64,000 nt of DNA, taken from NCBI GenBank assembly GCA_037127315.1, contig JBBBDQ010001687.1:200001-264000 (forward strand), read 5' to 3'. Each line of letters opens with the position of its first letter. The first letter of the stretch is position 1. This document shows, piece after piece, positions 32,544 through 42,880 of this stretch. Below the pieces are notes generated by a model. The model did not search any database. It was given only the letters and a program-made list of their open reading frames with translations, and was not told the DNA's origin. A program made the position numbers and the translations under genes. Origin of the DNA: Ascarosepion bandense. Taxonomy: Eukaryota > Mollusca > Cephalopoda > Sepiida > Sepiidae.

Positions 32544-32597
32544 ATTTGCGCTACACGTGTTTCGAGTCTAAAATTGACTCTCCTCAGGCGAACAAAT
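32544..32597 (-). ncRNA. Hammerhead ribozyme candidate, complete core
   Basis: Minus strand in order: stem I 5' ATTTG-TT-CGC; core CTGAGGA (matches CTGANGA exactly); stem II GAGTC, loop AATTTTA, GACTC (five perfect pairs); GAA; stem III as the palindrome ACACGTGT; A as the cleavage-site base; stem I 3' GCG-CAAAT. Stem I has three plus five pairs around a two-base bulge. Every invariant core residue is present, including A15.1-U16.1 and H17 = A. The very short stem III is the form known from PLE and retrozyme hammerheads, where dimers are the active species. No PLE frame is recognisable next to it. Confidence 0.7.
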
Positions 32598-32599
32598 TC

Positions 32600-32850
32600 G
32601 TGATTTTATGTTTGGGTTTCTCTGAGTATCTGATCATTCTGTTTAAAGTTAATAGGAAGTACGTGAAAAATAAGAACACTAAAATAAGATATACAAAAAA
32701 GAAAGAAAAAAGTAACAGTAAGAAATAAAATAAAAAAGTATATAATAAAATAAATTAAATTAGAATAATGTGAGTTCAATGCTGTTTGAATCGTCTCTTT
32801 TCTCTGTCAGCATGTGTCCTAATGGGTTGGCCAGTTAAATAAATAAACAA
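32600..32850. other. Spacer between ribozyme candidate and LINE
   Basis: A-rich. A 75-codon frame (32501-32728) crosses the ribozyme and has no motif. Confidence 0.45.
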
Positions 32851-32854
32851 ACAG

Positions 32855-34310
32855 ATGAAAAGGTCAAGTGTTGTCTTAAGGCATTCTGGTGCCTCTTTAT
32901 TATCTTATGGGTTTGGTGATAGCAGCGGAATAATACCAGACGACCTATGCAAGTCGATATTTATAGCGCTGCCGAAGAAACCTGGTGCAAACGAGTGCGA
33001 ACTACACAGAACTATCAGCTTAATGAGTCACATTACAAAACTGATTGTCAGAATCCTGATGAATAGAGCGAGAAGCAGAATCAGGCCAGAGATAGGGCAG
33101 GAACAGTGCGGGTTCGTCAAGGACACTGGAACAAGGAACGCCATATTCATGATTAGGATGCTCTCTGAAAGGGCATTACAAATGAAGAAAGACTTGTACC
33201 TATGCTTCATTGATTACGCGAAAGCATTCGACAAAATACGACACAAAGAATTGATGGAAATGCTAGGCAACCTCGACATTTTCGGCAAAGACATAAGAAT
33301 AATCAAGAATCTCTACTGGCAGCAAACGGCCTGCATACGGACAGGTAACGACCTCAGTAGATATACAAAAATAGAAAAAGGCGTAAGACAAGGATGTGTC
33401 TTTTCACCGGATTTGTTCAACCTATACAGCGAGAATATTTTGAGGACCCTAGATGACACACCAGGATTTGTTATTGGAGGCCACAACCTGAACAACATAA
33501 GATACGCGGACGATACAGTACTGATTGCGGACACGGAAATGAAACTGCAAGATCTCATACAGAAAGTAGCAGTGGAGAGTGACAAGAAGGGACTACAAAT
33601 AAACTTTAAGAAAACTGAGGGCATGGTCATCAGCAAAAGAAACAACCCAAAATGCCAAATAGAGGTGGGGGATAACAGAATCAAACAAGTCCAAGAATTT
33701 AAGTACCTAGGAAGTGTTCTAACAGGAGATGGAAAGTGCGACACGGAGATCCGAAGGCGAATTGGCATGGCAAAGGACGCGTTCCAGAAGATGAGCAAAA
33801 TACTAACACACAGGAAGATCTCAATAGAAACGAAGAAAAGAGTGTTAGACTGCTACGTGATGTCAGTTCTTCAATACGGCTGTGAGTGCTGGACAATATC
33901 ATCGAAAATGAGGACAAAACTGGAAGCGGCCGAAATGTGGTTCTACAGAAGGATGCTACGGATATCGTGGACTGAGCATACAAGCAACGACGAAGTGTTA
34001 GAAAGAATGTCAACAAAAAGGAAATTGATGCTGAGCATCAGGAAGAGACAACTGAATTTCCTGGGACATGCAATGAGGAAGGAGAGCCTGGAGAACCTGA
34101 TACTGACTGGACAGATAGAAGGAAGGAGAGACAGAGGAAGGCAGCGGATAACATATTTGCAGGGTCTGATCAGGTGGATGACGGAACGGGGGTTGCCAGG
34201 AGCAACAGGAGCAAACATACTAAGAGCCACAAGGGATAGGGAGACGTGGAGATCCATGATCGCCTACGCCCTGAAGGGACAGGGCACATAGAAGAATAAG
34301 AAGAAGAAGA
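32855..34310 (+). mobile_element. LINE reverse transcriptase, 5'-truncated but open
   Basis: 478 codons without a stop encode the non-LTR reverse transcriptase from near the start of the finger domain to the C-terminus. Motifs in order: [35 protein letters not shown], motif [12 protein letters not shown], motif [16 protein letters not shown], motif [13 protein letters not shown] (catalytic YADD), [16 protein letters not shown], and a thumb-like region with [13 protein letters not shown] and [14 protein letters not shown]. The upstream endonuclease is missing, so the ATG at 32855 is not the native start. The element ends in an (AAG)n-like tail after 34291 and a (TG)n tract. The lack of stops implies recent insertion. 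Probably an RTE-like or related clade; clade not certain. Confidence 0.88.
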
Positions 34311-34319
34311 TATTTTGTG

Positions 34320-34451
34320 TCTTTGTGTGTGTGTGTGTGTGTGTGTGTGGGCCTCTTTCATTTATGTCCGTTGGTGTGTGTGGGTGTTTATATAAAGTGA
34401 CTATATATATATATATATAGTCACTTTATATAAACACCCACACACACAAAC

Positions 34452-34508
<57 letters not shown>

Positions 34509-34520
34509 GACTATATATAT
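34320..34520. repeat. (TG)n, ~90-bp perfect palindrome and (TA)n
   Basis: TGTCCGTTGGTGTGTGTGGG, TGTTTATATAAAGTGACTA, a short TA core, TAGTCACTTTATATAAACA and CCCACACACACAAACGGACA form a palindrome at about 34366-34457, apart from one base. (TA)n 34459-34502 follows, then another TAAAGTGACTA. Confidence 0.85.
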
Positions 34521-34521
34521 A

Positions 34522-34685
34522 CATATATTGTGTGTATTTTGGCAGCATTTTTTCATTAATACAGGTTTCGTTGATTAATATAGACAAGTTTTGTCTATTT
34601 ATTTTGTGTAGGACCCTTTCGTATAATCTGACATCAGATTATACGAAAGGATCCTACACAAAATAGACAAAACTTGTCTATATAT
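34522..34685. mobile_element. Palindromic PLE N-terminal fragment
   Basis: The sequence GGCAGCATTTTTTCATTAAT, TATAGACAAGTTTTGTCTA and TTTTGTGTAGGACC matches the PLE segment at 7030-7110 (minus strand, KINRQNLSILFN). From 34629 it folds back on itself: ATAATCTGA, CATCAGATTAT, then AGGATCCTACACAAAATAGA. The arms are about 60 bases, so a 5' end copied into its own inverted repeat. Confidence 0.7.
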
Positions 34686-34830
34686 ATGTCTTTCTCGAGA
34701 CATTACTGACTGGACAGAAGATTATCCCGCAGTAGGTTGTCGTTACTTTTTGCGGTAGACTGGTTGCCAGCCAAGGCTATAGAAACTAATCTATCCTGTT
34801 ATTTAACCCATAGCTGGAGGGAGAAATTTA
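34685..34830 (-). mobile_element. SINE-A tail fragment
   Basis: TGTCTTTCTCGAGACAT.ACTGACTGG, AGATTATCCCGCAGTAGGTT and CTGGTTGCCAGCCAAGGCT match the 3' body of SINE-A. The head is missing. Confidence 0.65.
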
Positions 34831-34901
34831 GTCCTCAAAAAGAAATATGTGAAGATAAGAACAATCAAGATTGTGTATAAAAATAATTATTTATATAAGC
34901 A

Positions 34902-35561
34902 CTAGCAGTATAACCCGGCGTTACTTGGGTGTAATGAAAGCTTTAAAACTAATTCATGGTCCTGGAGCTCAGACTCTTTGGACGTTGGCACGAAAGACTT
35001 AAAAGCAATAGTTGTTTCCAGTTAAAGCGAAACTGTAGAATGAAAGAAAAATGAATGGATGTAAGTCAAATTTTGATTTCCTGGTATCGATATCAAATAA
35101 GTTTTTTTCATCGTAAACTGAATTTTGAAGGCTAAATAAGTCCTCTGAGTAAATGGTATCATGGCTGAGACTAAGAACTACAATTATATCTACTTAGAGC
35201 CAAACTCGAAGCAAAAACTAAAATAAAAGGGCTGAAAAAATACAGACATACAGGCAGATAAACAGACACACACACAAACATCTTGCCTTTTATATATCGA
35301 TTTTCTGCACTATTGTAAGAACTGCAACCTTGAAACTTCTGAATATCGTTTCTTATGTCTTTGTCTATGAGTGTATCAAATTTGATTAAAATCGGACCAC
35401 TCCTTCTATAACCCGATTTTTTCGATTATCGATTTTCGATATTTAACGTGGGTATCTCGACACAAAACCTAGCTAAGAACACTCGCGGACGCTTATAGTA
35501 CAACTGTGTAAATTGTCAAGAAAATCGGTTCAGCCATTTCGGAGTCTATAGGTAACGTGAC

Positions 35562-35597
<36 letters not shown>

Positions 35598-35638
35598 ACA
35601 TGCACACAGACGAAGTTCCATTTATAAATAAGTTTAGA
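34902..35638 (-). mobile_element. Non-autonomous Helitron, most complete composite copy
   Basis: On the minus strand it starts TCTAAACTTATTTATAAATGG, passes through (TG)n, ATGGCTGAACCGATTTTCTT and the TCGATAATCGAAAAAATCGG block. A second 5'-like module (ATATATAAAAGGCAAGATG, about 35280-35300) follows, then the shared 3' half ending CAAGTAACGCCGGGT, TATACTG, CTAG. The 737 bases hold no ORF. Use of one 3' end by two 5' modules points to a chimera. Confidence 0.82.
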
Positions 35639-35639
35639 T

Positions 35640-36150
35640 TAAAGAATTCTGTATTATACAAAATGATACTTATGTTCATATGTCTCGTACAATGTTGGTA
35701 AGAAGTGTCTTTAAATTAAGTGGAATGTATAAAAGTGGTAATGACAAGGGTTAGGGTTAGGGTTAGGGTTATAGTCGAGATGTCTTTGCTGTGACCGCTC
35801 AGTTAAATTGTGTTTTCTTTAAGTCTATCTTTACGAAATGTTCTTTGAAGAAGTAGGAGATATACAGAACGCAGCACGCGAGAGATTGAGGGGGAGGGAG
35901 AGAGAAAAGAAGAGGGTAGGTGAGAGGGTAAACTAATATTGTTTGCCTGAGTTGTGTCGAGGAAAACGGCCAAACGTACGCACTCAGGTTCCCCACGTTA
36001 AAAACCGACCTTGTGTTACAACTCGATCCAGTGAGAGGGGTTAGGGTAAATTTCAGTAATGGCCAAAGGGTTCTCTGAAGAAAGGGACAATGCGCACCTG
36101 GCTGACCTTTTTCAACAAAATAATTTAAACTCAAATCTCAAAATAACTCA
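35640..36150. other. Spacer with interstitial telomere repeat
   Basis: 35748-35771 is (GGGTTA)4, a short interstitial telomere-type block. The rest is unassigned; a minus frame (35799-36134) shows no motif. Confidence 0.6.
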
Positions 36151-36154
36151 GTCA

Positions 36155-36455
36155 ATCAGTTAAGTGCCATACGTGATACACGCTTGGGCGATCATGTCTC
36201 GAAAGAGACATGACTGACTGGGCAGAAGATTATCCCGCAGTAGATTGCCATTGCTTTCTGTGGTAGACTGGTTGCCAGCCAAGGCTATAGAACCCAATCT
36301 GTCCTGTTATTTAACCCATAATTGGAAGGAATAGACGGATTAATACCTTTCCCAAGGGTATTTGCGTGTAAGTGAATACAATGGATTCAACTGGAATTCG
36401 AACTCGGCTCCCCGGTTTCTCGTTCCGAGCCGATATCCACTGTACCACGTCAAAA
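36155..36455 (-). mobile_element. SINE-A, full length
   Basis: Minus strand: head GTGGTACAGTGGATATCGG (A box), CCGAGTTCGAATTCCAG (B box), CACTTACACGCAAATACCCT, TTATGGGTTAAATAACAGG, CTATAGCCTTGGCTGGCAACC, and a terminal hairpin TCATGTCTCTTTCGAGACATGA followed by GCACTTAACTGA. It is the clearest complete reference copy, about 300 bases. Confidence 0.85.
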
Positions 36456-37785
36456 ATTTCATGATTCTCAAAAATATCGTCAAACGAATATTTAACATCT
36501 TTTTCCCTCCATTCTTTCAAACATTTTCAGTGCAGTTTTTTCTTTTGTTCTCTCGGCCAAAACTTCTCTGTCACACCCACGTCACCTCACAACAATTTAC
36601 AAAATATTGCATAATAAAGACAAAATAACAACAACAACAACAAATATACACATTAGATGAAAGGTGACATCCCTTTCTCCCCCACTACTGTGCAGGTGCA
36701 TCTAACTTGTAAACCTTATTGATGTTTAAAAAGAACTTTTGAAGTTAGTCTCCTAACTCAGGCACAACACAAATCCGGCTAGAAAACGATTTACATAAAC
36801 GTCGTCTTTCAGTTGGACTATTTAGTTTTGTTTTTCATTTCAGTTATTTACCTGAACATTCAAGCGCCAAACACAACCCACACTCTGGCCACTAAAAGGA
36901 TTGATTTACTTGTTAATTTCTGCCTCATTTCATTTTTTATTTTTCTTCTTGTCAGCCTTTTGTTGTCAACTTTATGGCACCGTCCTACTTCTTTATGATA
37001 CTCTGAAGAAAAACCTCAAACGAACAAAAATTTTAAGCGTACAATGCAATGGAAGAGAAAAATAAAAAGCACCCAAATTTTACAAGAAATCAATCTTTTT
37101 TTTTTTTTTCTTGGTACCATTTTTCATTTTTTCTTTTTTTTTCCTTTTTTTTTCCATTTTTTTCATTTTTTCCATTTTTTCTTTTTTTTTTTTTTTTCAA
37201 CGCCAAAGAAAGTCTGTAAAGTTTAAAAAGTTCGTTATTTTCTTCTTTTATTTGAGGATCACACACAAGAAATTTTATACAATGTTCGGAAACTTCGTTT
37301 CTTTTTCTTTTTCTGAAGAACACACATCAGAAATTTTTATACAGTTCAAAAGTTCTTTTTTTTTTCTTTGAAGAACACACATCAGTCAGTTCATTTTTCT
37401 TTACTTCTGAAGAACATGGGATTTTTTTATACAGTTCACAGTTCATTTCACTTCTATCCCTTCTCTTCTCTCTTTGAACTTAACCCCACCCACAGTCGCC
37501 ATGGAGCTCAACCGCTGCTGAAGACGGTAAGCGCATCTCAATTCTCAATTGACACCAGGTAAAGGACTTTCGCATACCATGTGACCCCTCTGCTCGGGTT
37601 TCCATTACAAATAGAATCTAATAAAGCCCAATACATACGATTGATTGGGCACAGAGATCTGCGAAATTCGCACATTTTTAACAAGTCTGCCGTGAACAAC
37701 TTAATAACTTAACCAAACGAGAGAGAAAACAAAACAAAATCATGTAAGGTCTACAGTATCCGTTGATGTTGGCACATGTTCATTT
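36455..37785. other. AT-rich DNA with T-rich tracts
   Basis: No gene found. T/TC-rich low-complexity sequence runs from about 37090 to 37200. A CACACATCAG motif with TTTTATACAGTTCA is repeated three times between 37260 and 37440, suggesting a short local tandem duplication of about 60 bases. Confidence 0.5.
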
Positions 37786-38445
37786 TTTTTTTTTAATCAT
37801 CTCACCCCAAGCAAGGCATTCCACTGCCACTATTGCGCATGGGGCTACAGAGGGGAAGGTAAAGAGAAGGAGTGGTTAGACATAGGGAATGTCAGGAGGA
37901 AGGTGACAGATGAGTAAGGATACCGAGGATGAGGGTTGGGCAGATGGGAAGAATGTTTGATAGAATGGGAGCAGGTTAGTGTGTTAGGAGGTGTCTATTA
38001 ACCTTACATTTAAACTCCTGGAGATTGTATCCGTCGGGGAAGCAATCGTGTGGAAGGGAATTCCACAGTCGGGAAGTGCGAGGAAAGAAACTGTTGGAGT
38101 AGAAGTTACGGCTGCATTTTATCGGTTTCACTGTAAAAGGGTGGGATCTAGTTGCTAATCTAGTATCTCGTGCAAATTCGTATTTAGGGGGCACCAGTGA
38201 TCTAAGTTCATCGGAGCAGAAGCCGTGAAAGTATTTATAGAAGAGACACAGGGAAGCCACGTCGCGCCGGTGGGAGAGAGACTGCAGGCAGTCTGCCAAG
38301 TCGGTATCTATCACATTACAGACCCTCCTCTGAACCTTATCGAGAAGCCCGAGGAGAACAGCAGGGGCACCCGACCAGATATGGCAGCAGTATTCAATGC
38401 ACGGGCGGATGGTAGATTTATATATGTGCAGGATAGATTTCGTTC
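37785..38445 (-). mobile_element. LINE 3' fragment (CR1/L2/jockey-like)
   Basis: The minus frame 37976-38314 encodes SHRRDVASLCLFYKYFHGFC, SDELRSLVPPKYEFARDTRL, ATRSHPFTVKPIKCSR, RTSRLWNSLPHDCFPD and FKCKVNRHLL. Its upstream continuation (38311-38440) gives the CHIWSGAP-like and LDRFRGGSVM-like pieces across a frameshift. The 3' UTR ends at 37785 with the family tail. 5'-truncated and dead, but less decayed than the 4.3 kb copy. Confidence 0.83.
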
Positions 38446-38970
38446 TCTAGTCGAAGGATTAGCTTGCCACTTTCGTAGCCCTAAACTCTCAACCAACCTA
38501 AAATAAATGTGCGCAGGATTTTTCTACTAATTTTCTTTTTTCTTAACGAACCGCTTACTACTATCCACAATGTTATAAGAAAGCAGTCCAAAGCCCATAT
38601 CGAGCGATGTGCTCTTCTCCAACAATTAAATGTGTCGATCAATCAAAAAAATGGTGGTACGTTTAAATTTGTTTTTAATCTGAAAAAATTTAGATTCCAA
38701 TCAATATAATTTCGGTTTAAAATACACCAGTGTATTTTATTTACTGGAATTACTAAATTTAATCCGTTGACTTTCAATTAAAGCTAATTTTAAAGCTTGA
38801 AGATAACTTATTTATTTTTAAAATTTCAATTTAAATTTAGGTATAGAAAAATGAGTGGAGGTACCTATATCTTAAGCCAACAGAAATCCTCCAATGCATC
38901 TCTAGCCTTCTATTTCCTTTTGTATCCCTAATAGAACCTCTCCGAACCTCATATTAACCCTATATTATGC
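38445..38970. other. AT-rich spacer with dispersed repeat
   Basis: About 38700-38875 matches 12205-12375 (see that entry). No gene. Confidence 0.5.
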
Positions 38971-38976
38971 TCCTAT

Positions 38977-40250
38977 CAGTCAGTTAAGTGCCATACGTGA
39001 TACACGCTTGGGCGATCATGTCTCGAAAGAGACATGACTGACTGGGCAGAAAATTATCCCGCAGTAGGTTGCCATTGCTTTCTGCGGTAGACTGGTTACC
39101 AACCAAGCCTATAGAACCCAATCTGTCCTGTTATTTAACTTATAACTGGAAGGAGAAGAGAGATTATTATAACCTTATTATATTACGTATATTTAGTGGG
39201 GGATCAGTTTATTACTTAATGACAATAGAAAAACGATCCCCCACTTTATACCCAGTAGAAGTTTTAATTACGTTTCCAACTATTATATTCAGTCAGTCAG
39301 TTAAGTGCCATACGTGATACACGCTTGGGCGATCATGTCTCGAAAGAGACATGACTGACTGTGCAGAAAATTATCCCGCAGTAGGTTGCCATTGCTTTCT
39401 GCGGTAGACTGGTTGCCGACCAAGGCTATAGAACCCAATCTGTCCTGTTATTTAACTTATAACTGGAAGGAGAAGAGATAGATTATTATAACCTTATTAT
39501 ATTACGTATATTTAGTGGGGGATCAGTTTATTACTTAATGACAATAGAAAACCGATCCCCCACTTTATACCCAGTAGAAGTTTTAATTATGTTTCCAACT
39601 ATTATATTCAGTCAGTCAGTTAAGTGCCATACGTGATACACGCTTGGGCGATCATGTCTCGAAAGAGACATGACTGACTGGGCGAGAAAATTATCCCGCA
39701 GTAGGTTGCCATTGCTTTCTGCGGTAGACTGGTTGCCAGCCAAGGCTATAGAACCCAATCTGTCCTGTTATTTAACTTATAACTGGAAGGAGAAGAGAGA
39801 TTATTATAAACTTATTATATTAAGTATATTTAGTGGGGGATCAGTTTATTACTTAATGACAATAGAAAAACGATCCCCCACTTTATGCCCAGTAGAAGTT
39901 TTAATTACGTTTCCAACTATTATATTCAGTCAGTCAGTTAAGTGCCATACGTGATACACGCTTGGGCGATCATGTCTCGAAAGAGACATGACTGACTGGG
40001 CAGAAAATTATCCCGCAGTAGGTTGCCATTGCTTTCTGCGGTAGATTGGTTGCCGACCAAGGCTATAGAACCCAATCTGTCCTGTTATTTAACTTATAAC
40101 TGGAAGGAGAAGAGATAGATTATTATAACCTTATTATATTACGTATATTTAATGGGGGATCAGTTTATTACTTAATGACAATAGAAAACCGATCCCCCAC
40201 TTTATGCCCAGTAGAAGTTTTAATTATGTTTCCAACTATTATATTCAGTC
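38977..40250 (-). repeat. ~318-bp tandem array derived from SINE-A
   Basis: Four units with starts at 38977, 39294, 39613 and 39931, and a final boundary at 40250. Each unit has the SINE-A 3' half (CAGTTAAGTGCCATACGTGA to ATTTAACTTATAACTGGA) plus about 125 bases ending in CCAACTATTATATTCAGTCA. Those bases contain the inverted pair GTGGGGGATC and GATCCCCCAC. Units are highly similar. Small ORFs inside are not genes. Unit boundaries fall at the CAGTCAGTCAG motif. Confidence 0.9.
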
Positions 40251-40555
40251 AGTCAGTTAAGTGCCATACGTGATACACGCTTGGGCGATCATGTCTCTTT
40301 TGAGACATGACTGACTGGGCAGAAGATTATCCCGCAGTAGGTTGCCATTACTTTCTGCGGTAGACTGGTTGCCGACCAAAGCTATAGAACCCGATCTGTC
40401 CTGTTATTTAACCCATAACTGGAGAGAAGAGATGGATTTATACTTTTCCCAAGGGTATTTACGCGTAAGTGAATGCAATGAATTCAGCTGGAATTCGAAC
40501 TCGGCTCCCCGATTTCTCGTTCCTAGCCAATATCCAATGCACCACAAAATTCCCA
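40250..40555 (-). mobile_element. SINE-A, full length, terminating the array
   Basis: The tail half matches the array units and the head half (GGTGCATTGGATATTGGC, GAGTTCGAATTCCAGC) is intact. The array therefore sits at the 3' end of a complete SINE. Its hairpin loop differs (TGTCTCTTTTGAGACA). Confidence 0.8.
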
Positions 40556-40780
40556 AATAATCGCACAAAACTTGACTATCGCGGCTTTCCACATGTTTTT
40601 CAGAAAGCGGCGATGGGAGATAACACCAATAATGGCTTTCATCTGCCAAACATTGTTTGGGGCCGAAACCGAATTTAGCTGGAAAGTTTGAAAAATAATT
40701 TCCATGCTTTACAACTTATCTTTTTCCCTAGTTCTACTTTCTCTGATTTTTACAACCCACCCATCAATCCTGTTTTTGTT
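40555..40780. other. Spacer
   Basis: Short non-repetitive interval. Overlapping frames without motifs. Confidence 0.4.
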
Positions 40781-41360
40781 TTCTTTTTCATTTTTTTGTC
40801 ATTTTTTTCATTTTTTTCATTTCTTTTCATTGTTTTTCATTTTTTTTTCATTTTTTCATTTTAATTTTTTTTCATTTTTTTCATTTTTTTTTCATTTTTT
40901 TCATTTTTTTCATTTTTTTCATTTTTTCTCATTTTTTTTCATTTTTCTTTTCATTTTTTTCATTTTTTTTCATTTTTTTTTCATTTTTTTCATTTTTTTC
41001 ATTTTTTTTCATTTTTCTTTTCATTTTTTTTTCATTTTTTTCATTTTTTTAAATTTTTTTTCTCAGTTTTTTTCATTTTTTTCATTTTTTTTTCATTTTT
41101 TTTTTCATTTTTTTTTTCATTTTTTTTTTCATTTTTTTTTCATTTTTCTTTTCATTTTTTTTTTCATTGTTTTTCATTTTTTTCATTTTTTTCATTTTTC
41201 TTTTCATTTTTTTTTTTTCATTTTTTTTTCATTTTTTTTTCATTTTTCTTTTCATTTTTTTTTTCATTGTTTTTCATTTTTTTTCATTTTTTTCATTTTT
41301 CTTTTCATTTTTTTTTCTCATTTTTTTTTCATTTGTTTTTTTTCATTTTTTTTTTTTCTG
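40780..41360. repeat. T-rich (TTTTTTCA)n low-complexity tract
   Basis: About 580 bases made almost wholly of T-runs separated by CA. The 225-codon phenylalanine-rich ORF is purely compositional. Confidence 0.95.
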
Positions 41361-41720
41361 GATGCCAGACGACTCTCATAACTTCCCCGGAAAAAATAAA
41401 AACAAGCCAAAACCTCACAAATTCTAACTCCACAGCCAGACTCTGCAAAAGTATGATGTTTCATGTTAGTTTGGGGCGGAATCAGAAACTTTTCGTGCAA
41501 TGAAAAGAAGCAGAGCTCCCACAGGTAAACGAAAAAATTGATCACCTACCTTGCTGATGTCTGTGTCGTAACAGTCTAGCTATTTTTTTTTTTCGGTCTT
41601 TTTTTTTTTTTTTTCTGTTGCGTGGCAACCAAGGTTAGTATCTTACTGTTTTTTTTTTCTCTTTTTAAACAGCGAGCCATTTTACACCAAAACGCCTCAT
41701 GTAATATATCAATTTATCTA
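41360..41720. other. Spacer
   Basis: No supported feature. T-runs at about 41582 and 41601. Confidence 0.4.
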
Positions 41721-41880
41721 GTACTGTATAACCCGGATATAAGAGACCCTCATATAAGAGAAACTTGGATATAAGAGAGATCTTCTCTGGTCCCAAATTA
41801 GAGCCTGTGGTAATGTATATAAAATAGACCAACTCATATAAGACAAACCCGGATATAAGATAACATTTATCAAATTTCTC
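41720..41880. mobile_element. Possible pogo/Tigger-like end fragments
   Basis: CAGTACTGTATAACCCGGATATAAGAGACC-like sequence starts near 41720 and the CCCGGATATAAGA motif returns near 41858. The motif resembles pogo-type ends, but the copies are direct rather than inverted and no transposase is present. Confidence 0.3.
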
Positions 41881-42475
41881 GTCTCGCTCACATGGTTCGT
41901 GTGGGGGTTAAATAGCTCCTCAGATCGGAAACAAGACACATCTTGTCACTACGGCATTTTCTTGTGGCTGGAGAGAGAGAGCGGGGGAGAGAGAGGGGAG
42001 GGAAAGGGAGAGGGAAAGAGAGAGGGAGGGAGAGAGAGAGAGTTTTCCTTTTTTATATCACGCCGTTAGGAAGATTCTATTTTTCAGCTCGTCCTCGCCT
42101 GTACCAAATGTAACACAAGGAAGGTCAAAGTTTACAGTGGGTACTTTTACCGGCAATTCCTCGCTTGGCACTTCACCTTTTGGGGATGACTCAGGTATCG
42201 GGTGATTAAAACGCAGCAATCTCCCGAAGGAGAGGTTGTAGCGGATAAGAACTTAATTAAAACCAACCTTCTTCTCCACTTTTACAAAAATTCACAATGA
42301 CGTGTGAAATCCTGGTTTTTCCCAAATAGAAAAAGGATTGACCATCTGCTTAAAGAAAAAGTCGAAACCATATTTCGCAAGTAGGTGTTAAAATGATTTT
42401 TGACCAATAGGAGCGACTTGTAAAACTTGAAAAGACTTGGCGATCCAGTGCGAAATTCAAAAGGACATATAAATG
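41880..42475. other. Spacer, GA-rich in part
   Basis: (GGGAGA)n-like run at 41970-42040. The right part may belong to the LTR-like repeat. Confidence 0.45.
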
Positions 42476-42479
42476 ACTT

Positions 42480-42880
42480 GGCAGCGTCAGAGACTCAGAT
42501 GGGAGCAGCGAGTGACAAACATCTAAAATGTAACTTCAAGCGACCGGGACATTGTCCTCTTTCTCTTTATCTATTTCAACAATCACTACTAGAACATTTT
42601 GTACGAAATCTACCTTTAAACTCTTAATAATGTTTCAAATTGAACATTAACTTCTACAACTTATGTTATTCCTCCTTTTAATAAATTTCTATTTTAACAT
42701 TCAAAATGTATATTTTATTATTCCACTTTTCTACACTAATCCACACATTCCAACTGACTACCAACCTTCTGATGATGAAAACCTTCTGATAATAATTCTG
42801 CATAAATCTTGTAAGCTGTAGGGAGTTCGGTTAAGTCTGACACAAGGCCGAATCGAAGAAACATTAACCAGCTCCCTACG
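42480..42880 (+). repeat. LTR-like dispersed repeat, copy 2
   Basis: Pairs with 10195-10595. A candidate TATA box (CATATAAATGAC, about 42465) is followed by the shared blocks, a poly(A)-like AATAAATTTC, and the right boundary ACATTAACCAGCTCCCTACG. Divergence between copies is considerable, so they are not the two ends of one young element. Confidence 0.5.

Noticed and set aside
33028..34361. Minus-strand ORFs of 60-161 codons
   Set aside because: Shadows of the plus-strand LINE reverse transcriptase.
35748..35771. Chromosome end
   Set aside because: Only four telomere units, with unrelated DNA continuing on both sides.
36362..36628. 88-codon ORF
   Set aside because: Its first third is the SINE-A head in reverse; the remainder is AT-biased spacer.
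39069..39954. Repeated 82-94 codon ORFs starting MPLLSAVDWLP
   Set aside because: They translate the SINE-A satellite unit, contain SINE hairpins, and recur only because the DNA is tandem.
40704..41381. 225-codon phenylalanine/isoleucine/histidine ORF
   Set aside because: Pure T/CA low-complexity DNA.
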